Notes under the pieces: model-generated | Seen by the model: the letters and a program-made list of their open reading frames with translations, nothing else | Told to the model about the DNA's origin: nothing | Database searches by the model: none | Origin: Lutjanus erythropterus | Taxonomy: Eukaryota; Chordata; Actinopteri; Lutjaniformes; Lutjanidae | Direction of reading: 5' to 3' | Length of the DNA: 64,000 nucleotides | Assembly (NCBI GenBank): GCA_020091685.1 | Contig: CM034610.1 | Span: 10,600,746 to 10,664,745, forward strand | Shown here: piece by piece, positions 1 to 11,800 of the stretch | Layout: each line of letters begins with the position of its first letter | How positions within the stretch are numbered: the stretch's first letter is position 1 | Made by a program: the position numbers and the translations under genes

Positions 1-46
1 TATTAATAATACATATATTAAATATAATTATAACATGGTTGTCTTA

Positions 47-193
<147 letters not shown>

Positions 194-217
194 TCAGATC
201 ACTTTTCTCTGTCTTCA

Positions 218-2198
<1,981 letters not shown>

Positions 2199-2620
2199 TA
2201 ATGATATCTGCCCTAACGTTATGTAAGTTAGTCAACATTAATACTGTAAGCGTTGAAAAATCTCGCCCACCTGCTTTAACGTTGCATTGGCTAGCTACAA
2301 CAAGCTAACGGCTAGGCTAGCTCAATTTGACAGGTGGGCTTATTTAACAAATCGGGGAAGAAAAACCATGAAACTGTGAGCATAGTCGGTTGGCTAAACT
2401 ACTTGCGTATAGTAAATAAACTACGACTTGGATGAAAATAAGGACTAAATAACGAGGTAATAATATTCTGCTGGCTAATAACAACTTGTACGGAGCCAGA
2501 TATGTAACGACAATTCCGACCAGATGACACTTCCGGTTAATGTTTTCAGAATAAAGGTGTCACTGCAAAAAAATCTGTATTTGCACACGAATAAAATAAA
2601 CTTGGTAATAAATTCAAGGC
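2199..2620 (-). promoter_or_regulatory. Probable lcmt1 5' UTR and promoter
   Basis: This stretch lies directly upstream of the lcmt1 ATG. It has more CpG and GC-box-poor unique sequence than the surrounding AT-rich DNA. At 2528-2537 it contains CACTTCCGGT (ACCGGAAGTG on the minus strand), an almost ideal ETS/GABPA site of the kind found near start sites of housekeeping genes. No TATA box was recognised. The transcription start is inferred to lie between about 2250 and 2530; it cannot be fixed from sequence. Confidence 0.5.
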
Positions 2621-3244
2621 GCTACACAATCGCAGTGTGTTTTTATGTGCTAAAATTGATTTATTTCAGAATCTGTATCACCTTTTAGCACACAGGAATA
2701 GGCCTTAGCTTTTAATCTGAAATTACCATTTTGTCATTAAACCTCTGAAGGCAGATGATTTATACAGACGTACATGGGGTCATTCTGGCTTTTCATTTAA
2801 CCCATTATATAAAATGATTATTTGCTCCTCTGATAGTTTATGAATTGTCAGAAAACGACGAAACCAGTGAAATAGGCATCTGAATAAGATGCAGAGCCAG
2901 CCAATCTCTTTCATCTGTTTTATTGTGAAGATGAAAGTGAAGACAGCAAGGATGTTAAAAGTGAAAAAAGAAAGTGGTGTAGGATCTCACTTTGTCTCAC
3001 TTTGGGTAGTTAAAAAAGAAAGAGATCAAGACCAAGAGAAAACACATCACAAAGATGCAGAACAGAGACAGGACATCCATCAGGTCCCGTGTGAAATATG
3101 AAATTCAAAGAAACTCTGACACATTTCCTCACAAATTGTGTAGGAAATTCCTAGGCCACCTCATTTAGGATGTGTTATGTCTCTCAAATATTCACAAATT
3201 CCTTTGTGACATCTGTTGAGTGTTTCCGAATTCCACCGGTGCAG

Positions 3245-3380
3245 CATGTAGAAAGTCACATAAAAGAGAGAACGACTTGTCCTACTTGTGGAAGAAACTT
3301 CAGCAGCTTTATTTATAAAAATCCTCAAATGGATTTTTTAATAAAGCTGCTAAAGTTTCCACACAGGGGAGAAACCATGA
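3245..3380 (+). pseudogene. Decayed C2H2 zinc-finger fragment
   Basis: One frame reads HIKERTTCPTCGRNFSSF, with the CPxCGRxF first half of a Kruppel-type finger preceded by a linker-like KERTT. About 70 bases downstream another frame reads HTGEKP followed by a stop, the classical inter-finger linker. The second histidine pair and the middle of the finger are disrupted and the frame is broken, so this is a relic rather than a gene. It may come from a retrocopy or from a repeat that captured a zinc finger. The flanks (2889-3244) show lysine-rich open sequence without recognisable domains. Confidence 0.5.
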
Positions 3381-3698
3381 GAATGGAAATCTGGATATTT
3401 TTTTTTTGTCTCCAATAAAGCAAATCATCCAAAAAGTGTTGAACTATTTGTAAATGTATTGGCATAAGCACATTTCCTCTCATAACAACCCCTTTTTGCA
3501 ACAGCAGAACAACATAAACTGCAAAGGAAACAGATGTGAGATGCAAAGTGCAGTAGAGATAATATTAAACCTGACTCTCTACTCTTGTGGACCATTATTA
3601 CTGTATGCATTGTTTTTTTTAAATTTGGGTGCATGGATATTATTATTAGGATATTATGATCAATAGCTCACATGACTGCCATGCGTTGATTCCATGGT

Positions 3699-4030
3699 GG
3701 GGCTGCAACTATTATTGATCATTGGCCTTTATTGATTAATCTGCCAATTATTTTCAAGATTAATAATGTAGTCTATAAAATGTCAAATGAATTGTGAAAA
3801 ATGCTCATCATGATTTCTCAGAGCCTAAAGTGACGTCTTCAAATTGCTTCTTTTGTCCAATCAACAGTCCAAAACCCAGAGTCTTCATTCACTATCATAA
3901 AATGACAAAGAAAAGATCCTTACATTTAAAAAACATTTCATGTTTGTCATTTTTGCTTGATATGTGACTGAAATTATTAATCGATTATTAATAGATTCAA
4001 CTGACTAACTGATTAATCAGCTAATCGACC
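3699..4030. repeat. MITE-like repeat with ATTAATCGATTA ends (copy near lcmt1/arhgap17 promoters)
   Basis: Starts GGGGCTGCAACTATTATTG and ends CTGATTAATCAGCTAATCGACC. The ends are rich in ATTAATC/GATTAAT palindromes. The interior has the family landmarks TCTATAAAATGTCAAA, GTGACGTCTTCAAATTGCTT and TGACAAAGAAAAGATCC. Other copies in this window are at about 6495-6834, 13933-14105, 22880-23231 (inverted), 25313-25440, 45360-45590 and 48619-48905. The family is abundant in teleosts and encodes nothing. Confidence 0.8.
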
Positions 4031-4227
4031 TTAATTTTTTAGCAAATGTTGCCTGATACATTGTGCAACCTTAGACGTATGCACAATTATGAAAAGTAAT
4101 AAAAAATATGACAAAAGAAAAAAGAAGAAAAATAAAGTAAGGCCCTATTTAAGAATGCTACTTTCATTATGTTGAACTAATCTGGAGTCTTAAAGTTCAA
4201 GTTTGTTAAATCACAATAAATGTTATT

Positions 4228-4836
4228 CTGTATGGAAGCCCACTGTGGCCAATGTGATGAAAAAAAAATCATGAAAGTCATTATAATGAGAATTTTCTTT
4301 TGAAATAATGAGTTAGCATCTCAAAATGATAAGTTGGGGGGGTTGTAACCATGAGTATGGATATTATTATGTATGTCACTAATTGTGTGTGTATGTGTAT
4401 ATATATTACATATGTTGTTTGGATATATTTTGAGTGTATGGTTGTACATTTATGTTTGTATGTATGTATGTTGTAGCCTATATTATCTGTCTCAATACAA
4501 ATTTTAAAAAAAGTTTTTCACTCAAAATAATGAGTTATCATCTCAAAATAACGACATGGTAATTCAAAATAATGTGTCAGGCCCTCAAATTAATGAGAAA
4601 TTTTCTCAAAATACAATTAGTATCTCAAATTAATGACTGAGTATCTCGAAATAATGAATAAGTAGTCTATTTCAAAATAATTAGAAACTTTCTCAAAATA
4701 GTGAGTTAGTATCTCGAAATAATGATAAACTTACTAAGTCATTATTTTGAGATATAGATTATTTCATGAAAGTTTCTCATTAGGACTTACAGAATCTTTT
4801 ATTTTCATCACATTGGCAAACAATGGAAGCCCATTT
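4228..4836. mobile_element. Palindromic MITE-like element, family 1 (AATAATGAGTTAGTATCTC units)
   Basis: The left end TATGGAAGCCCACTGTGGCC is mirrored by the right end GGCAAACAATGGAAGCCCAT (inverted: ATGGGCTTCCATTGTTTGCC), each followed inward by CAATGTGATGAAAA. The interior consists of diverged short units of the type TCTCAAAATAATGAGTTAG, first direct and then inverted. A TG/TA-rich simple-sequence block sits near 4385-4475. No coding capacity. A relative lies at 62626-62850. Confidence 0.75.
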
Positions 4837-5138
4837 TACACCACTGAAAGAAAAAACATATCCCCAAGGTAAGTCATAATTATGAGATAGAAAGTCGAAA
4901 TTATGAGATACAAACAGCAGTGGCACTGTCTTCAAGGATCCATCACCTTTCAGGCACAACCATGGCTAGCACGGTTTTATCTCATAATTATGACTTTTTA
5001 TCTCATAATTTCGACTTTTTATATCATAATTATGACTTTTTATCTCATAATTTAGACTTTTTATGTCATAACTATGACTTTTTATGACTTACTTTGGGGA
5101 TTTTTTTTTTCTTTCAGTGACGGAAATGGGCTTCCACA
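4823..5138. mobile_element. Palindromic MITE-like element, family 2 (ATAATTATGAGATAAAAAGTC units)
   Basis: The left terminus ATGGAAGCCCATTTTACACC then CTGAAAGAAAAAACATATCCCC is repeated inverted at the right end (GGGGATTTTTTTTTTCTTTCAG then GGAAATGGGCTTCCA, read 5'-3'). Between the arms are one or two copies of a roughly 20-base ATAATTATGAGAT unit on the left and about six inverted copies on the right, separated by about 60 bases of unique sequence. Its left end overlaps the right end of the element at 4228-4836. It ends about 700 bases upstream of the arhgap17 ATG. Confidence 0.78.
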
Positions 5139-5304
5139 AAAACCTCCTACAAATATTCTGTATAAGCACTAAAACTATAGAAAAAGTTATATTTCATTCT
5201 GTCGCTTACTTATATTGTTTCCATCAGTATGGCCCTCAGCGTCCAGAGGGAGGTGGTGCTGTCTGTCTGTGTGGCGTGTGGAGCTCTAACGTTACTTCCT
5301 CTGT

Positions 5305-5306
<2 letters not shown>

Positions 5307-5353
<47 letters not shown>
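5307..5353. repeat. (TG)n microsatellite
   Basis: A pure TG run of about 46 bases, roughly 500 bases upstream of the arhgap17 start codon. Alternating purine-pyrimidine TG tracts can adopt Z-DNA and often vary in length, so it could modulate the nearby promoter; that is inference only. Confidence 0.97.
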
Positions 5354-5354
<1 letters not shown>

Positions 5355-5359
5355 GGCAG

Positions 5360-5836
5360 AGGCGGAGGTGAGCCGCTCTGCTGCTGCTGCTGCTGTTCAC
5401 TCAGCTCCCCGCTCCACTCCGGGAGAAAGCGGCCGACGGATTATCCAGCTCGGTAACGTTAGCTCGCCGGCTAACGGTCAGGACAACCACCGAGAAGAGC
5501 CATGAAAAGCCTGTGATGCCAGTGAAAGTTAGTCACGGCTCACTTCGGGACTTTAATGTACGGATATAAACAAAAAAGGAGGTTCACGGATCATGCCGTC
5601 ACCCCCAACGGGAACTTTTCTCTAGGATTTCCACTTGGGAAAGGCTAGCTCGGGGGCTAGCGAGGCTACAAACTATTTTTAATTGGCTTTGGGCTCAATG
5701 GCTCTCGCTTGTTTTTCCCTGTCATAGCGACAGCTTGGAAAATCAAACCGGGGGAGAGGCCCTGTGAACTTCATGACAAACCAAAGCCCGGCTTTGAAGC
5801 GTAACTTCGGAGGGACAGACTGGCAAGGAAGCGAAA
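5360..5836 (+). promoter_or_regulatory. GC-rich arhgap17 promoter/5' UTR region
   Basis: The sequence changes sharply from AT-rich repeats to GC-rich, CpG-containing DNA (CTGCTGCTGCTGCTG, GGGAGAAAGCGGCCGACGG, CTCGCCGGCTAACGG, GGGGGCTAGCGAGGCTAC). It leads straight into the arhgap17 start codon. Several out-of-frame ATGs (near 5501, 5593, 5699 and 5773) would be upstream ORF starts if the transcript begins as early as 5400. The start site itself is not visible. Confidence 0.55.
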
Positions 5837-8800
5837 ATGAAGAAGCAGTTCAATCGGATGAAACAGCTCGCCAATCAAACAGTTGGCAGGCAAGTATTGA
5901 AGTCAGCGTTGTTTACTGAAGTAGACACTGTTGGTCTTTCTGTCCTCACTTCCAGTCCTCGTAGACATAATTTAACTTTTACCCACTCATCATACTTTTC
6001 CTTCCTCCAGCAGCCATGGCAGCGAAATGATAAGAATACATTAAAAATCTGCGCACACAGACCTTCATAAATGAATCATTAGCTTTTAATGGCTGACAAC
6101 AACCAGGCTTATGACACTGTTGATGTAAATAAAAACTAGATGGGGTAATGCTTTCAGTGTCCACACACTGCTGTCTGAACCCAACCAGATGTCCTCCTCC
6201 AAAGACTCTGAATCAGCCCGCAGTGTTAGCAGCACTGTCTGCATGGGATATAAACAGCAGCGAGGAGCCCAATGATGGTGCACTTTTCTCAGTCACTCTT
6301 TCACTCTTCCTCAGCTGAGTCATGCACTTTCTGTCACTGCTGGCTCCCATTCTGCTTTCTGAGTCTGGCTGCAGTAAAAAAAAACAAAAAAAAAAACAGC
6401 AGAAATGTCTGGCAAATTTTAGAAAACATACTGGACTGTGAGGCATGAAGCCAAGCACCAATATATCTTGAAGCCAGTGTCAACAAGTACCTGTAGAGCT
6501 GCAATGATTCATCATCAATTACTTGTCAACTATTAAATTAGTCATCCGCCTTTTTGACAGACATTGTGAGTCACCTTTTTAAAGAAAAATTGTCCAAATT
6601 CCCTGACTTTAGCCTCTCAAATGTGAATATTTTCTGGTTACGTGACTCCTCTATGACTGTAAATCAAACATCTTTGGGTTGTAGACAGAACAAGACATTT
6701 GAAGATGTCGTCTTTGGCTTTGGGAAACGTCAATCAACACCTTTAACCATTTTCTGACATTTTATGGACCAGACAACTAATTGATTAATTGAGAAAATGT
6801 CAGATCAGTTACCAATGAAAATAAGCATTGCCCTCCTGATATGCATTTTTGCACAAGAGGGTAAGGATTTCAGACATGTCTACTGTGTGGGACTTAACAT
6901 GTCATGATAGCTGCTTTTGCTGGATCGTATATTGTCCCACAAATAATTGCAATAAACAATATTATTGTCATTTTAAGACCATTTTGTGTCACTGATGTGA
7001 TGATGATTTAATAGCATTATAATGCATGCATACAAGAGCAATGAACTTTTAATTCTTAAGAATATTCAGGAATTGGAAGTTGCCCATGGTGAAACAGGCA
7101 AAAGAAGACAGAAGCATAACAACCAAAAATTAGAGCCCCAGCCGACTTGATATATGTCAGAGCTATATCAGTATCAACATATATGTTGTCCGGTTATTAT
7201 TAATATTATTATTATTAATTCAGTACCCTGATGTCATTTTGGACAGTAATGTTTTTTGTTAAACTGTGAAACATCCCATTTCCATTACATATCTTTGTCA
7301 CAAGTGTTAATCACTTTTCATGGATCATTACAAAAAATGTGTGTTAATGCATATATGCTATATATTCTAATCTGTCTAAAGTACTGGCCAATATTGGCCA
7401 ATATATTTGCACTGGATTTTTCTTTCCATATCAGCATATGCCCCAAAATTAAATCTTGGTTAAGCCCTACCAGAAATGACAGCACAATGTATCTGAACAT
7501 GTTTTTTTTTCCTGTTCATTTGGCTTAGGAGCAGCACCTAAATTTTACATTGGTAGGGAAAACACTGCTATTATTTATTCTGGCATCATATTGGCTAAAA
7601 TATTGGTGACATTCTTATGTAAACAAACACACATGTTAATACAGTTGGCAGCAATGAGCTCAGCAAAAATGACTTAGGTAATGTGAAATGTGCAAATGTG
7701 ACAGTATATTCTGTGGAATAAGCTACAAGATCATAAATGTTTCATTAAGTTTACCAACAGGCCAGTTGTTGACAGTTAAGATATTATTGGGTTTTACAGT
7801 TTTGAAAGCTAAAAATCAGCTGATAACAGATAACAGATTGTGACAGTGTGTTGGAGCATAGCCAGACATTCGCTGTCAAGTACATGTCTGGTCTCACTTG
7901 CCCCTGAGCAGCTGAGTTCAGACATCAACCGTGGAGAAAAAGATGAGAACTCAGTGCAACAGGACTAATATGCATTAGTGGATGAGATGTGAGATACTCT
8001 GCTCTGTTCAGCAAGGTTCACTTTCACTTTGTACTTATAAAGTGGCAGTAAGAGCCTCCCCATTTGTGAAACGCTAGACGCCCAGCTTCAACCAGACATC
8101 AAACTTAAAACATATTAATAGATTAATGTGTGTAAAGTGATGGATAAGTATCTGTCTGTCTCCACTCCTGAACTTAAAAAATGCTGCAGTCAGTGTCTAC
8201 ACTATTAAGTGAGTGGATCCACTCTCTGAAAAAGAGCATAGAGCCAAACAATGACGGTGTGTTCTGCAGTGTTTAGGCTTGTTAACTTGTGCCATTATGC
8301 AGTTGTGTGATGACACACAAAGTCTCTATGTAACTGGATATCTAAAGTAGTGATGGCATCAGCCTGGCCTTGTGTGGAAAGGAGGGTGAGATGTGTCAGG
8401 AGGTGTTTTCATCAGGAGAGGTTGGCTCTCATGATGTGTGGCATTGTGTGTGTATTTTGTGGCTCACAGTGTGTGTGTGTGCATAGAAATCAACAGCGTT
8501 TGGCACCTCGGGCAAACAGCGGGTGCACTCAGTGCTGGATGGTACCAGATAAAACTACCCACAGGCTGAAAACAATAGTGTGTCATCTTTAAAGAGGCAG
8601 CGCTGCCAAATTAATTATAGTTTCCACATTTAGAAATAATGAAATATCTTCCATATTAACATAGAATTTCAATTGCCTTTGCCTACTTTGGGCTGTGCAA
8701 CTTAAAAATTAGCATTATTTTTTGTCATATTGTAGACTACATGGAAAATACAGTGGTTCAGTAGTTAGCACTGTTGCCTCACAGCAAGAAGGTTCTGGGT

Positions 8801-11800
8801 TTGAGCCTGTCAGTTAGCTTGGGGGCTGGAGAGTTTGGTGACTCTATAGTGCCCGTAGGTGTGAATATGAGTGTTTGCCTTTTCCACCAACATGGAACCA
8901 GCCCCGTTCCGGTTTGTGCACCTAATTTTGAACTGTTCAATGCATTTCCACTAAAGATAAATTGGTTTGGTGTCCAGCTCAGTTGGTGCACCGTGCGCCC
9001 CATGTACCGAGGCTGGGAGTCCCCTGCCACGGGCGTGGGTGCCTGTGGCCCTTTGCTGTGTGTCGTCCCCCCACTCTTTCTCTCCCTTCCCTGTTCTCAC
9101 TTCAGCTTTCCTATCAAATTATTAGCAAATAAATAAAAAGTTTTGAAACCCTAAGAGTTGGTTCCCAGCTTGATTGGAAAAATGTTGCAATGGTTCCACT
9201 CCAAACTGGTGCAAACTGGTTCGTTATATAGCACCAATGTTCTGGAAATCTTTAATAGAACCAGTTCAAAAAACAGAGCTAATTTGTATAAATAGGGCCT
9301 TATATGCCAGCCTTCTTATGACGTAGCAATCTAACCAGGGTGTCAACCAACCTGGGATTGGCTCCAGCACCTCACAACACTTAAATGGATAAACGGTCAC
9401 AGATAATGGATAGATGGGTAATTTAAAACAGTGACAGATTAACTGAAAATGAAAATAATCACAAGTAAGCTGACAAAATAAGGGAGAGTTTGTTGTTAAC
9501 AGCATGACAGTAAGAGTTATAGGGTGTTTGATTGCCTTCTTGCCAACCCTGCAGTGTTTATTTGATGACAGCGCCATCAGCAGAGTCTACAAAGAGATGT
9601 GCCTACAGCCAAAATTCAAGACCAGGAGAACCAGGGCAGCTGGAATACTCATAATTTCCTCCCAGCAGTAAATTAGAACTGGAGAGAATGTAATGCAGAA
9701 AACAGACATTTGTATGTGTGTGTGCGTGCACTAGTTGCTCGCTCTTTTGTATGCACAAGTAGGGTTAATCGCTCACTCATATTCATACCCTGCTGAATGA
9801 GTGATCTGTCAGCATTTGGATTAGGGCAAAAAGCAAGTATGCTCTGCTTTGTCTATTAAGTTTGTGCCTGCTTGTGTATTTGCATCTGCAAAAATTTGGA
9901 GTGCAAAGGCCCTCTCCGCTGCCCCCTGGGTTCCTGTGATTGTGCAAAGGCAGAACACTGTGTCCAGCAAGCAGCCGCTCTGAGGAAATCTCTCCTTCTT
10001 CTTCTACAAACAGGAAACTGCCTCCCAGAGTCATGCTAGTTGCTTTCTAGAGAAGAGGGGAGAGAAATCTGGGAAGATTGATGTAGAGAGAGACAGGCTG
10101 AAACTGAGGTGCAGGGAAAAAAAAACAGCACGTGATTCGTGTCAGGGAAAATGGCAGGATTTGTATCTCTTTGTGGAAGCTTATTTCTGTTTGCTATCTC
10201 TGAACTCTGTGGCCCAGTAAATACGCATGTTTGCTGCAGGTTAATGTGGTCAGATAGTAACACCTTTAAAACAGATAGCATGAATACTTCAGTCTACTCA
10301 TGTGACATTAGCCACTAACGCTAATAGAAGTCACTCTGCTGGTTGGTTGCAAACATTTCAAAGTGACATTTTGCAAGGTTCCCCACAGTGTTTAATAGTG
10401 GAATAAGGATTAGCTCTGCTAATGTCAGTAGACGCTCTGGTTAGTGCACTCAGTCAAGATCTCCTACTACAATGCCACCACAGCTCTCAGATGAGACCAG
10501 TAGAGATTTGCAAAGTTTTGAATAAAGGTTGTGCTCAGTATAGTGCATGTTATTTTATCTAGGTGAATGCACTTTTTAATAAAGTGTTATTACAGTGTCA
10601 GTTTTCTTCAAGATTCAAACATTGTTATTTATTTAGAACATTGCAAACAACCGTAATAGATATAAAAATCTACATTTTTGGTGAAACTCACCAAAGTTGA
10701 AGTTCTAAATGATTTATACCTGATATTGCCTGTTCATAGGTTGCGGCCTGCATGTCCCAGTGGTAGTTGTAGCTATTCAGAAGGTTCTTTTTTTTTGGCA
10801 TAGAGCTAATAAGATTGTCCCCAGTAACTGAATTTCCAGCAAGTAACCATTGTTACATGTTCAGTTTTTCAGGTTTGTGAAGACCCAGATTTCATGAAAA
10901 TCCGTTCAGAAATTAGAGAGTTCCAGTTGATTTTGTGGTGCGATCTGCAGCAGACCTTGAACAGTCCAATGTGTAAATGCACAATGGCGACCTACAGCAA
11001 TGGCGGCGATTTATTCATCTTGAATTGTGTCTTTAGTGGGTCATGACACATTAGGTATGGAATTAATGTGAAGATGCTCCGGTTTAAGACGACAAAACTT
11101 TTCAAATGGATGTCAGTTTTTGAGCCACCACAAAGACCAAAATGTGGCCTGCAATAGACTAAGTAAGCCTTGCTTTTAGCGTAGCAGTTGTTGATGACTT
11201 GTGGTCCCAACCGGCAGCTTAAGAGGAGTGAGGAGTCAGCAGTCGGTTTAAAATTGAGCACTCAATCAAATTAATTTTTCAAAGTTTTCAGAAAAAGTTA
11301 ATCACCACTAAGTAAATGGGGGGGTTTGCATGTTATGTTGTGGTCGTCGCAACAAGATGAAATAGTTGCCGCTGTGCTGTGATAACTATCCAGAGTAGTA
11401 AAATCCTGTCTGTGTGTTACAAACCGTTGTGCAGCGTATGTGTCTGATAAGCCTTTAAACGCACTAATCTGTAATTACACTGGACTTCCTGGATTGTTTT
11501 TCATTGTTTCAGTAGTAAACAAAAGCCCCCCACCAACAGAGCTCCATTTAACACACAGCTGTTTTCTGTCTGAATCCAGATCATTATTAACATGCTGCAT
11601 CTTGTTTTTTCAGTCGTCATTCAGCTCAGCAGGTCTTCGATAACATTATACGTTCACTTCAGAGTAATTCATTAGAAGCATGCTGCAGTGTCGGAGAGAA
11701 AAAAAAGGAGTTTTTAAGAATGAGAAAAGTAGAGACAAACAGCTCAGTGTGTGCCACCTCAGCTAACCCATTTCCTAGTGAAAAACCTAATATGCCATAT

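Noticed and set aside
5890-5895. Ordinary GT donor four bases downstream for arhgap17 exon 1
   Set aside because: Adding GCAA shifts the frame after Gly17 and destroys the conserved AEKTEVLS sequence, giving an early stop.
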